Origin: Polytrichum commune
Taxonomy: Eukaryota; Streptophyta; Polytrichopsida; Polytrichales; Polytrichaceae
Reading direction: 5' to 3'
Assembly: GCA_950295325.1 (NCBI GenBank)
Contig: OX485808.1
Coordinates: 12,712,501 to 12,776,500, forward strand
DNA length: 64,000 nt
The notes below the pieces were generated by a model that ran no database searches, was not told where the DNA came from, and saw only the letters and a program-made list of their open reading frames with translations. Below are positions 1 through 11,381 of the stretch, in pieces. The stretch's first letter is position 1. The number at the start of each line of letters is the position of its first letter. Both the position numbers and the translations under genes were made by a program.

Positions 1-429
1 AGATATCCATGCAAGCACATGGTGGTCCTAGCTTTGAACCCTATGGGTCTTGTGAATGTGTTGTGTAATATCATGCCAACACTAGGACCAACAATTGGCC
101 CACACTAGTGGGAGGGTTCTTGTCTTGTATGCACTGGCGAAACCGCAATACGTTACATCCAGTGAGGTTTATGTGAGTAGGATAAAAAAATCCTTACAGA
201 TTGCAGTGAAAATTAGAAAGAGATGCATTTTTTCCTACCAAGAGGGACTCCTCCTACTGCCTAGGATCAATGACTTGCCCTAGTGAAGGCATGGTTTGAG
301 CCGCAAACTTAGATGGCCACCAACATGGGTACTTAATTGGGATCAAATAATAAAATGTGCAATGCAAGGTATTTAACTGACCTAGGTTTTTGGGAATTTA
401 TAGAGGATCCCAAGGCTTATCTCCCTAGC
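1..429. other. AT-rich intergenic DNA, no gene seen
   Basis: I see no coding potential, RNA gene or clear repeat boundary here. The only open frames are short and lack recognisable domains. Confidence 0.5.
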
Positions 430-831
430 TACACTATATATTGTATTTAGTGTCACCAATTCTATTTGTCTTGCTCAATACTAATTGTAAACCGCATGCA
501 TAGTGTCACCAACACTAAATGTAAACCTAACATTATTTGACATTCCTTGTCAAATATATTTATGGCATCACATATTTATAATGTTGCAATTACTAACACT
601 TACTAAGTGATTTCTCATCCATATTTCAATTATCCATGACAATTTTTCATTATAAATGTGTTAGGATGCAAAATATACCAAACTTTGTTTCAATAATCAA
701 CATGGATTTCATTCAAATTTCAATCATCCATGACAATTTTTATAAACTTATTCATAAGAATTGTCATTAAGAAAAATTATCATAGTGACATAAAATACCA
801 TATGACACTAAATACAATATTTCTTGCAATA
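430..831. mobile_element. MITE, TTAGTGTCAC family, copy a
   Basis: The left end reads TACAC followed within about 20 bases by TTGTATTTAGTGTCAC. The right end near 803-831 is its inverted complement, with GACACTAAATACAAT. The element is about 400 bp, has no coding capacity, and is bounded by the dinucleotide TA on both sides. The same terminal inverted repeat recurs at six other places in this window, so this is a family and not a chance palindrome. TA target sites suggest a Tc1/mariner-type mobiliser; that is an inference. Confidence 0.6.
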
Positions 832-908
832 CTTGTTGCACGTCAAACCCCAATCTCGGTTGTTCTCCGCAACCGAGCCTAGCCTAGAATGAAACCCATA
901 ACACTGCA

Positions 909-1047
909 AAGGGCTCTCTATTCCGATACAAAACAAATATTTGTCTATTCAAATTTCCCACGTGTCATGCTCACATTTGTTAAGACCACTTGAAGGCCAT
1001 GTGGAAACTACAATCCTGCATAAGTAAAGATGAAATAGAGAGCCCTC
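909..1047. repeat. Short inverted-repeat element
   Basis: AGGGCTCTCTATT near 909 is matched by its inverted complement AATAGAGAGCCCT near 1035-1047. The pair bounds about 139 bp of non-coding DNA. It could be a small MITE; no target-site duplication is clear. Confidence 0.35.
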
Positions 1048-1138
1048 CATGGTACTAGACCCTATTATTTACCCACCCTACACCTACGAGTGGGCCATGT
1101 CCATGATGCCACTCTTTTGACGAGGTCCATAACAACTG

Positions 1139-1326
1139 TAGTATTATTTGTTTTTTTTTTAAACACATGAGGCACATAGCCACCTAGCTAGTTTTTTTTT
1201 TGTCAAGTAGAGAGAAGATCTCATAGCTAGGAATCGAACCGCAAACCACTCCATTTGATTATGGGTACCTCTCCACTATCACCCAGTAGTTTAGGGTCAT
1301 TTCATACTTGACTCTAGTATCATTTG
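1139..1326 (-). mobile_element. tRNA-derived SINE, family 2, copy 1
   Basis: Read on the minus strand, this contains a Pol III A-box-like stretch (GGGTGATAGTGGAGAG, about 1284-1269), then an exact B box GGTTCGATTCC (1240-1230), an internal A run and a terminal A run at about 1160-1151. It is flanked by a near-perfect 12-bp target-site duplication: TAGTATTATTTG at 1139-1150 and TAGTATCATTTG at 1315-1326. The body is about 164 bp. Two related copies sit at 9.7-10.0 and 14.3-14.5 kb. A non-coding retroposon moved by a LINE is the straightforward reading. Confidence 0.8.
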
Positions 1327-1436
1327 ATAGACATATTATCCTTGAATATGTAGTCATTTTAGTGTCATGTTACACCCCCTTTCCTACCATAATAAATAGT
1401 CCTAATAATGCGGGTGTGGAATTAGCTCTTGATAAT

Positions 1437-2570
1437 TCTCACGACCCACACTAAGTCTATAGTCAAAGTGGAATTAGCGTGGGCCATGCTAATTATATCG
1501 TCAAGGTGGAATTAATGTGGATCCAAGATCACGGGTCTTGCCCTAAATCTTCATGAAGACTTCCCACCAACATGTTATTGGACAAAAGTAACACTAAATA
1601 GAACAACCAACCACATTAATTTTCTTAAAAAGCAAAAATTAATGCGACCCATGCTAGCTTTTCATTAGTTCTACGAGCCACACTAATTCTATAGTCAAGG
1701 TGGAACTAGCATGGGCCATGCTAATTATATCATCAAGGTGGAATTAATGCGGATCCAAGATCATGGATCTTGCCCTAAAGTCTTCATGAAGACTTCCCAT
1801 CAACATATCATATGACAAAAGTAGCACCAAATAGAACAACCGACCACATTAATGTTCTAAAAAGCACAAATAATACGATCCATGTTAATTTTTCAATAGT
1901 TCTATGAGCCACACTAATTCTATAGTCAAGGTGAAATTAGCGTGGGCCATGCTAATTATATCATCAAGGTGGAATTTAATGTGGATCCAAGATCATGGGT
2001 CTTGCCCTAAGTCTTCATGAAGACTTCCCACCAACATATCACAAGACAAAAGTAGCACTAAATACAACAACAACCAACCACATTAATCTTCTAAAAAGCA
2101 CAATTTAATGTAACCCAAGCTAGCTTTTCAATAGTTCTATGAGCCACACTAATTCTATAGTCAAGGTGGAATTAGCGTGAGCCATGCTAGTTGTATCGTC
2201 AAGGTGAAATTAATGTGGATCCAAGATCACGGGTCTTGCCCTAAAGTCTTCATGAAGACTTCCCACCAACATATCATATGACAAAAGTAGCACCAAATAG
2301 AACAACCGACCACATTAATGTTCTAAAAAGCACAAATAATACGACCCATGTTAACTTTTCAGTAGTTCTACGAACCACATTAATTCCATAGTCAAGGTGA
2401 AATTAATATGGATCCAAGATCATGGGTCTTGCCCTAAATCTTCACGCAGACTTCCCACCAACATATTACAGGACAAAAGTAGCACTAAATAGACACAACA
2501 ACCAACCACATTAATCTTCTAAAAAAGCACACGACAATCTAATGCACCCCACGACAATAGGGCTAACATG
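1437..2570. repeat. Five-unit tandem array, ~232-bp period
   Basis: The phrase CACACTAA..TCTATAG recurs at 1447, 1679, 1910, 2145 and 2376 (last copy CACATTAATTCCATAG), giving spacings of 232, 231, 235 and 231 bp. Each unit also holds GGATCCAAGATCA, CTTCATGAAGACTTCCCA (with a CTTCATGAAG palindrome) and CCACATTAAT. The fifth unit lacks one of the two internal GTCAAGGTGGAATTA segments. Units share no open frame. This is a minisatellite- or satellite-like array, possibly an internal part of a larger transposon. Confidence 0.85.
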
Positions 2571-2989
2571 TTTATTAGTGTAAATGACGGTCCGCGTAAC
2601 TATGATGTCATGAGATGAGAAACAATTTAGGTGACAAAATCATAAACCGGAGCCTTCTTCAAAGCCCCTAATAAGACCAAGCTAGGCTCTTCTTCCATCT
2701 TTTTATAGGCACGCTTTGGTAGTTGTTGGGACTCGATATCCAATGGCTGGCCGTGCACTGCTTCGGCCACTGACAAAGGGCGCTCATTATGTTATTGTCA
2801 TATAAGATTAATAAGCAAGTGTACCTCTCGTTCTTTGTTGTCTTTCGATCCACCAATCGAAATGGTCATCCATAACTTTATAAGTTCTAATAACACACAC
2901 GAGCTAAAGGTGCCATAGCTAAAGGCTAAGGCATCACATGAATTGCGTGCATGGCTCCAACTTCCAATCACTACTAGGAGTGTGGGTAC
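2571..2989. other. Intergenic, nothing recognised
   Basis: No coding region, RNA gene or bounded repeat was found here. Two overlapping minus-strand open frames are short and resemble no family I know. Confidence 0.4.
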
Positions 2990-3215
2990 TACACTCAATA
3001 ACAATATTTAGTGTCACTTGCTATTTGGATTTACGCGGTGCTATTTTTAAAAATTATTGGTGTATTTTTGTTTTTACCAAGTTATGTCGTTAATGATCTA
3101 TAATGTCTAAGTTATCATTTTAACCTTTTTTGGGTAGAATATGAGATGTGCAATAAATAGATATAGCATTGCGTAATTTTAAATATTAAGTGACACTAAA
3201 TATCATATTTTGTGC
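2990..3215. mobile_element. MITE, TTAGTGTCAC family, copy b
   Basis: The left terminus TACACTCAATA..ATATTTAGTGTCACTT is mirrored by AAGTGACACTAAATATCATATTTTGTG at the right end. The element is about 225 bp and non-coding, with an AT-rich core. It has the family-typical TA at the left; the right flank is CA, so that site has decayed. Confidence 0.65.
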
Positions 3216-4058
3216 ATCACACGCTTGCATTTGATATAATGGTCCTTTGCTTCCAACTAGCCATTTGACCACTTTTACACCAAAAGACCATTGTGTTAAT
3301 TGCAAGTGTGCGTTTGAACCCATTGTCCTATTTATAGACATATAGGCTCGCTTATATATATATACACACACATATGATCATTTTGTGATGTTCTTGTCGT
3401 TTTGGCCCCACGTTCATGGCATATTTGCAACGCCTAACATAGTAATGGAAACTAAAAGCCTAAGACAAACTTTCATATCGTTCAAATAGCTTGGAATTTT
3501 TTCAAAACGAATACCTACATAACAAAAGCCCTACGGCTAGAAACCTATAAAGGGTCTACAAAAAAAATTCAAGAAATATCATATGCAACCTACAAAAAAT
3601 ATGCAAAGTTATTTAAAGAAACGAGCATTTTAGGTAGGTTATATACCTTGAATTTATACCAAAATCATTCCATAGATCTAAAAACCTATAAAGAGTCTAC
3701 AAAATTATTTTTCAATTATTATAAACTTGAATGCAACTTAAAGAATTTTGCAAAGTATACGATAACTCTATGCATAAATTGTGCAGTAACAATGTTCATT
3801 AATTATATGTAGTAATTGTGTGTAGGAACTAGGTGCAATGACTATGTCGCCCAATAACTATATTACGTAATCAATATATGCACATGTGATGTAAGTAAAG
3901 TTGATGGCTAAGAGTTTTGGTTTGGGATACATGAAGTCTTGGGTATTTAAACATGTAGACATTTTTTAAAGTATTACAAATTTACACTAGAATTCACTCT
4001 ACTAAAATCAAAACAAAATGTCCCATGAAACGTGATGTAAGAATATTTGTAATATAGT
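3216..4058. other. AT-rich intergenic DNA with short direct repeats
   Basis: Two copies of AAACCTATAAAG(G/A)GTCTACAAAA lie near 3542 and 3684, with related downstream sequence. A short TA/CA microsatellite lies at 3354-3372. No gene is visible. Confidence 0.4.
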
Positions 4059-4874
4059 CAAAGGGGCCATTCACGGTTGGGGTACTACTTTTGGGTGTCT
4101 AACTGTTAAAGGACTAAATTAGATAACTTTACATAGTTGGTGAGCTTAGATTTGTATTGTGGAGCATATTTTGGATCATACCTACATTTAACATTCCATA
4201 TTGAGTACACCGACAAAGTTAGTTTACAAGGAATAGGGTTATCTAAGATGTCATTTTGATTCCTTAACGGACATCCGTGGGTGTTGTCAAAATTGTTGAT
4301 CTCAGGATCAAGAAATGAAAAGGACAACAAAAGTTAATTGAAATGATCCCAATTTTTTTCCTCACGATTATCGTTCGATTGTGTACCAATAGAACTAAAA
4401 ATGTATTGCATACCAATTGTATAGCTTTACATACAACACCAAACATGGCCAACAGTATACAATAACATGGCTACATGAAAAAAAAAAGTTTAGTATTAGA
4501 ATTGGACATAAAAATATATATAAATGGACACATGACACATACACCAAGGTACTGGGATGGAAACCAAGAAATAATTCACCTCCGATGTACACTCCAATAA
4601 TGAAATTGCTATTGATGTGGCCCAAACAAGTCATATGACCTCTTTATAAGTCCTATGACCTATCTACTCATTTCATAAAGGATTTATCTATTATTGGTGA
4701 TTATTTAATGATAAATATTGTCTTTCTTGATAAGTCCTTTGACCTATCTACTTATTTATTTAAATTTTATTGATAAAATAATAGTAAATCATAATAAACG
4801 TTGAGATCCAATGCGACATAGTCCTTACTTCCTTTGTCCCAAAAGTAGTACCCCAGTCGTGAATGGCCCCCAAA
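4059..4874. mobile_element. Non-autonomous DNA transposon with ~36-bp TIRs
   Basis: The left end from 4063 reads GGGGCCATTCACGGTTGGGG then TACTACTTTTGGG. The right end, complemented from 4870, reads GGGGCCATTCACGACTGGGG then TACTACTTTTGGG. That is about 36 bp with only two or three mismatches. A 4-bp direct repeat CAAA flanks both ends (4059-4062, 4871-4874). The 808-bp interior has no recognisable transposase and contains short direct repeats around CCTATGACCTATCTACT. The superfamily is unclear. Confidence 0.7.
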
Positions 4875-5113
4875 ACTAAAAATAAGGAGGAAGCAGAACC
4901 TGAGGCACAGGTGTCGAAACATTTACAACATAATATACTTACTGCATAAAAAATGTGAAAAAGACCATGGTCACTGCGACATGACCCTAACAACATCTAT
5001 TTGATTGGAGGTGTCAAAATTGGTCACTATGTCGATTGTAGTCATGTTAACCATTTCTATTTTTTTTTGAAGGAGTCATAATTGGTGTCGCCTGGGCCCT
5101 CCAATACTAGCAG

Positions 5114-6010
5114 TGAATGTATATAGGGAGAGAGGGAATGGCTAGGGATTTTTGGTGTCTACATAAACTCATCCATTGCTTGGTTGAAAACGCAATAGAA
5201 TATATGACTTTGGAAATAGCATCAAAGACCCCAAGTTAGTATGGCGAAGTCTAGTTGGCATGAAGCAATCCTCTGCAGAGTTCGGGAAGTTTTTGAAGCC
5301 TTAGTGGCTAATTGCCGGTAGTTGCTACAAAGGGTCGGATTTTTTCCAATTTACATCGGCAAGAGCCAGTCTTTTGTAAAATCAATCGGCCAATTGCCTA
5401 TATTTTCATATTTTCATTGGCCAATATCTGATTAAATGGAATTCATATCGGCACTAATTGTTTAAAAAATGTATGAAAAGTTTTTAGAAATCATTTCTTG
5501 GTACAAAATCTTGAATAAGTGAAAAGAAAGGCATGTTCAAAACTTTAAATTTGAAGAGTTAATAATATCCTTGGCAAGAATTGAACCTAGCAATGCCTTC
5601 ACCGCTTGAAGGCCAAGGGTCCCCCAATTCTTCATAGAAGCAATTGGATTTGGTCATGGAAAAGTTGCATAATTCAAAAAGTTTAAGGTTTAGGGTGCTT
5701 CCTCAAGTGCATCATCAGATGCCCCAGACAAATAGCGCTCTGGATGCTTCTGGCTGAAATCCAGTATCTCACAAGAAGAATCGGCTACATTTCCGGGACA
5801 TTTTCTGGTCCATCGGCTAATTGCCGGAGGATTGAAATTACAATCGGATTGCCATCCGATGGTTGTAAATTTGGACCGGCCATGAGGTAAAATCCATCGG
5901 CTGATAATGAACTAGCCGTCGGTTTTCCCCGAACATAGATCCTCCGTCTTATAGGGGACTTGTTTTTACTGGAGCCCTTCACTCACGATGAATGAGTATA
6001 CATGGATGCC
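5114..6010. mobile_element. Inverted-repeat element, GGCTAGGGA family, copy 1
   Basis: The left TIR (about 5126-5178) reads GGGAATGGCTAGGGATTTTT then GGTGTCTACATAAACTCATCC. The right end (about 5973-6010) is a diverged inverted copy containing GATGAATGAGTATACATGGAT. The 5.27-5.96 kb core is rich in ATCGGC/GCCGAT motifs, for example GGCTAATTGCCGG at about 5308 and 5815, and is absent from copy 2. It is therefore probably a separate insertion. Within it, 5575-5625 on the minus strand has a weak tRNA-like A/B-box pair. No protein is encoded. Confidence 0.5.
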
Positions 6011-6236
6011 ATAAATCCAAGTTGAGAGGGTACTATTGTAAAAGAATATCCTTGTGATCATCCATACAACGTAAAAGCCTTGAAATAGTGTGCATCTTAT
6101 AAATTGTTTCTTTTAGTTGATTTGACACCAAAATTAGCTTGAAGGACCCTAAATTAGTTGGGTACGCGTCGTTTGAGATGAATTCGCAACAAACATATAG
6201 GAGGTCGAGTTTATATGTCAGATGGATATGATAATT

Positions 6237-6503
6237 CCCTCCGGCTAGGGATTCATGGTCTCTACATTAACTCATCCAATGTGTAGGTGAAAATGGATTG
6301 AAATAAATTATAATCTATAAATGACTATGTCTAGACGTTTAGACTCTGGAAATAGCATCAAAGATCCCAAATTAGTGTAGTGGAGTCTGGTTGCAATATT
6401 GGGCCCTAAATCTTCCAACGACTTGTTTTATTTGAGCCCCTTCATCCACGATGGATGAGTTTACACATACACCACAAATTCCAAGCCATTCCCTCCCTCC
6501 ATG
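6237..6503. mobile_element. Inverted-repeat element, GGCTAGGGA family, copy 2
   Basis: The left end GGCTAGGGATTCATGGTCTC continues to ACATTAACTCATCCA. It is mirrored at 6448-6503 by GATGGATGAGTTTACACATA..CCATTCCCTCCCTCC. The element is about 267 bp and non-coding. The internal phrase GGAAATAGCATCAAAGA is shared with copy 1 at about 5213. Confidence 0.5.
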
Positions 6504-6734
6504 TACACATCAACAAGTAAGCTTAGGGCCGGTTCCCATGAGGTCCCAAGACCTACTCTTGTTGGCAAGTTCCAACATGGAGACAAAGTCCCAGCTTTTG
6601 AGCCTTAAGAAACCATTAATATATGGTTGAATATCATTAAAGTCGGGTCTTGAGTAGTTTATGTAAAAATATTCGTGGGACTTGTGTTGAGAGTTGGGTC
6701 TAGCTTTTTGCTCAACCCAACTCAAATCTCACCT

Positions 6735-7650
6735 GTTCATGGCTTTGGTGCTTCCTACTTTCATGTATGGCACCAAAATTAGGGGAGGTGACTTGAAAAA
6801 CTCTCAATGAAAAGTCTTTAAGAAGGGCATGAAGATGAATATGATGTCTTACATCAATGTACATCCTTTGACTACATGTCATATCTTACTAGTTGAATTC
6901 GAAGAACTTCCCATAGAATTATACGCTCTCAAGCTTACTATGGGCTTTCAATAACGGTTCGCCCACCTATCCCCCTCTTGGCTAGTCAATACAACAACCT
7001 CATTATCCCAACACCTAGCCAAACAAGGATTTAACACTCGGTACAAATTGACAACCATGTGGACGACATCGTGGGGTTTATCTCATTGGGAAACCCTCGA
7101 CAACCTAACCACATAAAAAACAACATATGCTGATACCAAGGAGGTTTTCTTTTTGCTAAAGAGTGGAACTCTTTCCATCTCTTTAGGAAGAAAACTAGAT
7201 TACCTCCACCTCAAGGATTTTCTTAAATACAAATGTGAATGGTACTTGAAGCAACCATTGAGTCCACCACAACACAAAATCATTGTTGCCTACCGCACCT
7301 CGAACCATAGACTTGCCATCAAAATTGGACGATGTACGAGTATCCCTATCTCTAGAGATACTAGACTATTTCCACTTTATGTTGGAATGTCCCCTAGTCA
7401 ACTCCATCAGAGAAAAGTTTTCATCACTATTTGGGAACATATAAGCTTATAGTTCCAAGGAGCTTCGAGTCTTTCTTTCAATTAGACAAGCAAGTTAGCA
7501 TTAGCCTTTATCTCACGGAAGCTACCGCACTCTGCCACTCTAGAGAATTAATTGGTTTGAAACCATTGTGATGTACTTTTAGTCCCATTAGCCTTTTCAG
7601 CTTCCCGGAGTTTAAAATCAATTTCATTTCATTCCAACTAAATTTTTCCA
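6735..7650 (+). pseudogene. LINE ORF2 3' end, reverse-transcriptase C-terminus, broken
   Basis: Reading across several frames gives a continuous C-terminal region of a plant non-LTR retrotransposon polyprotein. Segments include PTFMYGTKIRGGDL (~6753), ELPIELYALKLTMGFQ (~6907), YLKQPLSPPQHKI (~7242), YRTSNHRLAIKIGR (~7291), LECPLVNSIREKF (~7385) and SFFQLDKQVSISLYLTEATA (~7470). The order matches the region after the reverse-transcriptase core, including the position where the CCHC-like zinc-binding motif normally falls; that motif is lost here. Frames change near 7380 and 7450 and stops interrupt it, so it is dead. The 5' part of the element is missing, as expected of a 5'-truncated LINE. A second fragment lies at 20.6 kb. 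Confidence 0.75.
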
Positions 7651-7793
7651 AGTCGTCCCCCCCCCAAATCAGGCATAAAGCACCTCGTTATAATGACAAA
7701 GAGGTCCAATTTGTCATATTATTGAAAGTGTGACACCTCGATAACACGACGATTTTCTCGGTTCCCAAACGTGTCATAGTAAAGAGGACCTTC

Positions 7794-8262
7794 AGGTCCA
7801 CTTCACACATGAGACTGAGAGCCCGTGACCAAGCTACTTCAAGCATTCTCATTGATGGAAAAGGCAAAGCCAGTCCGAGTTCGCTTCACACTACGCTCGA
7901 GGGACCAACGGAGTATGTGAATGCAAGATGGATGTAAAGTCTACATGGATTCCTACATGGCATCAAATGGATAATGTTTCATGGTCACTTGGACTAAATT
8001 CAAAAACCACCTCTTGGGAGGTAGGCCTAACACACAACCATTAGTTTATTCTATTTTACCATGTGTGAGGACCCACATGAATAGAAATTCATTGAACTGG
8101 CATTTGGTTGAGGGCCTGGTCACATACAACTTCATACTACACTTGAGGATCCGTGACCACACTACATGAGTTTGGAGGTGTGTTGGGACGGCCTTTGGAC
8201 TCTTTCTTTTGGGCTCTCACAATTTCATGGTCACGGCTCTTGGATCGTGTGTGAAGAGGCCC
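7794..8262. mobile_element. MITE, GGGCCACTTCACAC family, copy A (degenerate)
   Basis: The left end GGTCCACTTCACACATGAG is mirrored by the right end GTGTGTGAAGAGGCCC. The interior matches copies at 11.9, 43.9 and 60.0 kb, including ACCACCTCTTGGGAGGTAGG and CACATGAATAGAAATTCATT, but is reversed relative to copy B. Open frames here are accidental. Confidence 0.65.
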
Positions 8263-9226
8263 TCGGTTCTACGGTTCCCAGAGGCTTCAAAGAGTGTGTA
8301 TTCTTTTTAATTTTATTTTTTTCTCCTAATACGGCTGTTTTGCATTGTTTAGTACACAGGTGGTACTTTGTTTTGACTAATTCAATCGGAATATCGTATT
8401 AATGGGTACAAGTACTAATTAATAGTGGGAACGAGAATCGCCCAACAAGAGGCAATCATCAGCTCAAACACTGTGACGGATTCTTACATGCGAACCATGA
8501 GGCAAACATCGTCCTTAAAAATAAAATAAAAAACTACTAATTATGACTCTCTAATTGAGTGAGTCCACTCATTGGCAAAGGGGAACCGAATGATGTGCCT
8601 AAGTTAATCCGGGGCACCCACTGACCCATTTGCATGGAATTATGAGAATCATGCACACATGATGACCATCGAAATCGAATCATTTGGGAAAGAGGATTTT
8701 AAAAGAAAAAGAAAAAAAAGGAACAATCACTTGAGATGCAAAACTAAGGTACACAAGGGAGAGTTAAGCTTGTAAAGTGAATGGCACCCATGATGGCTTA
8801 TGAGCCCCAAGAACCCCCACACGTCACCAAGCGGTAAGTGTCCTTCGAGAATTTTAACTAGTCTAGGATGCCATTGTAAGTTAAGACATCCCAAGTAACT
8901 TGATGACAAATAATCCGCAAGGCTATGACTAGGATGGGTTTGGTTTTGAAATCGAGCAATCTTATTGGCCGAGAGAAAAATTTAGAACATGAAGAGGTTA
9001 CTCTAAGGTCCGAGATCAGAGTATGAAATATTGAAGTGGCGCTGATGTGGCACCACTTTCATGGCAACCCTGATTCAAAAAATAACTCGAAGTTGGGTTC
9101 GATCTTGAGTCCAAAACTGGGGTCCACGAAGGGGTATATTTGACCTGAAGTTTGCTGGACCTGAAATTTAATGTAAACTTACCCTTGGTCCAAAGGAAAT
9201 AGTTTACACGTAGGCCTCACCTTGGT
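8263..9226. other. Intergenic, probable degenerate repeat
   Basis: No gene is seen. The part from about 8930 to 9190 resembles the repeat at 42.0-42.3 kb, sharing GATGTGGCACCACTTTC-type and TTATTGGCCGAGAG-type phrases. It is probably another decayed copy of that element. Confidence 0.35.
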
Positions 9227-9450
9227 GAATGAACAGAGAGAACCAACTGCTACTTTCATATGAACCAGTCGCGTTTGGAAATTTAGCAGTTGAAATTCAA
9301 CACTTTAAGAAAACTACCGATTGTTTTAGAGGAGTTTGTAGGGTACTTCTCAAATGAGTAAAGAAAAACCAAAAGATCACAACATGTAACCGGTTGGGCT
9401 TGGAAAACACTTAGGGTCTAGACCGATTGTGCCCCAAAATCTCCCCGGAC
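9227..9450 (+). repeat. CGGTT dispersed repeat, copy 1
   Basis: This begins near AATGAACAGAGAGAACC and ends at CTCCCCGGAC. It includes AACATGTAACCGGTTGG and an ACTTAGGGTCTAGACCGATT segment. The same roughly 160-250 bp sequence recurs on either strand at about 11.4, 23.6, 25.2, 31.0, 37.6, 40.3 and 44.3 kb. It is non-coding, and its class is not known to me. Confidence 0.65.
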
Positions 9451-9718
9451 ACTTGACCTCGGTACCCATCTGCATGGGAATTCAAGAATTGTGCACTATA
9501 CATGATAGACATTATTGAGTTACCACGAGCTACAAACCATTCATTCTCCCTCTAAATGCCAAAGCCAAAGGACTCGGGGAAAAGAAATCGACAAGCCCGT
9601 CTACGTATTTTGGAAGATGGAACCTCAACAACTTCGTGGACATTTGACCTACCTTCAATTTACGGTCCAAAACACTCACCGTCGTCATTGATGAAAACTT
9701 GGTGAATTGTCCGTTATT

Positions 9719-10013
9719 GTTGAAGAGTGCATTAAATAAATAAATAAATAAACAAGGTTGGGTAATCTGACGTGAATTTGAGCCCGTTGGCCTTACCTTG
9801 TTAAAGAATCTTCTTAGTGCAGGGTAGGGGTTACTGCCTACCTTGCGGTGGGTGGGCTCTTGGCTTCCTATGTACCTAGCTAGTTTTTTTCCTTTCATGT
9901 AGAGAGTCGATTTCATTTCGGGAATCGGACTGCCAACCACTCCATTTGGAAACATGTACCTCTCCACTATCACCCGATAGTTTAGGGTCATCTCGGGCCA
10001 AGTTGAAGAGTGC
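9719..10013 (-). mobile_element. tRNA-derived SINE, family 2, copy 2
   Basis: Perfect 12-bp duplications GTTGAAGAGTGC occur at 9719-9730 and 10002-10013. On the minus strand the element begins near 10001, carries GGGTGATAGTGGAGAGG as the A box and CAGTCCGATTCC as the B box (about 9932-9921), and ends in a TTTA-type simple repeat (9731-9755). At about 271 bp it is longer than copy 1, with extra sequence between the B box and the tail. The longest open frame across it is an accident. Confidence 0.8.
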
Positions 10014-10362
10014 GAAGTTATTGTAAAAGGAACTAAACTAAAGATGTTGAATTAAAGATTGCCGATGAGTATTGGTCTCAGCCTTTATAGGAGCCTTCAT
10101 GCATAGTTTGTAAGCTTTAGAGCTAGAGTTGGACCGCCAAGTTTATAGACTTGTGGGAGCCCATTATGTGCGCTCAAACAATTTCAAGGTATTTGAGGAT
10201 TTGTAGCACAAACTCGAATATGTCAGAGAAACCAGGTTAAATCTAGTTCATTGAAGGAAAAGAGTTTTTGACATTTGTCATAGGCATGGCCCAAGAATTC
10301 TCGTGTATTAGAAACATAATACTATTGAATGGCTGCATAATGTTACGATTCTCAAAGATAAC

Positions 10363-10508
10363 ACATAACATTATTCAGATCCATAAGAGTGTTCCGTGGG
10401 ACTAACAATATTTTGCAGAATATTCCTATATAAGTCTGAACATGCGAGTATTCCGCAAAATATTGTCAGTCCCACAAAACATTCTTATGGATCTGAATAA
10501 TGTTATGT
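10363..10508. repeat. Long near-perfect foldback (hairpin)
   Basis: Arms of about 62 bases (10363-10425 and 10447-10508) are inverted complements with only a few mismatches, separated by about 20 bases. Outer arm sequences are ACATAACATTATTCAGATCC and its complement. A transcript would fold into one long hairpin. It is either a foldback MITE or a young microRNA-like locus; the sequence alone cannot separate these. Confidence 0.75.
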
Positions 10509-11381
10509 TGTTTCAAGCGAGCAATCTATGAATTACTAGAATGTGTATCGTAGACATGCTACTAACCGTGCATATTTGGGTTTCAAATGGTTTTCCACAA
10601 GGTGGGTTAAACCTTTTAAATTTTTTTTTAAATTTTTGTAATTAGTAAATGAGATGAGAGTATTGTGGTAAAATGAAATGACAATTGTATTTGAAAAGTT
10701 GTAACCTTTCTACAATCAAGTTCACAACTATATGCATCAATGTGTGATCAATGTGCCATTCACTAACCGTGCATGTTAGGTTTCACTAAAGGAGCTACAA
10801 ATGTTGCCCTCTTCTTTGTAGGCATAGGAAATTGATGAGGTTTTGATATTGTCCTTTTGACTTGTGTAGCCATTTTCTTCTCAAGTTGTTGTTGAAATTT
10901 TTGCTTCTTTTTTGGCCCTGGCAAGGTCTGCTCTTTTCATCTTCATCAAATTGCTACATCTACACCTTGCTATGTGATTCGACTGAAGGAAACTCCATGA
11001 TGAGTGTGAGTTGACAGTGATGTTTTAGGTCATTGGCGTGGTCATGATTGAGTTTGAGAGACATCGGACGGTTGAGATTGCATGTGATATAATTTGACGG
11101 CCGAGATTATAAGTACACGGTAAGTGGCATGGTAGAGTATCGTGGTAGCATGTCTACGATAGTTTGTAAGTTTTATTAAGACGAGCACATGAGGCCCCGC
11201 ATCAGACAACAACTACATGTGATGCCCCCCCCCCCCAACAACGATTCCACAACATGTCCACCCATGCTGACTTTTAGCCCACACTAATAAGTGTGAAACA
11301 ATATTATTTTCAGCCCATACAAGTGTAGTTTACTTGTTAATCATACTGTCATTACTACACGGCACATGATGAGCAATGCCT
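10509..11381. other. Intergenic, nothing recognised
   Basis: No gene is visible. There is an uninterrupted C run at about 11225-11237 and AT-rich low-complexity sequence near 10620. Confidence 0.4.

Noticed and set aside
9530-9991. Minus-strand open frame of 153 codons
   Set aside because: It runs across the SINE at 9719-10013 and its flank, with no domain.
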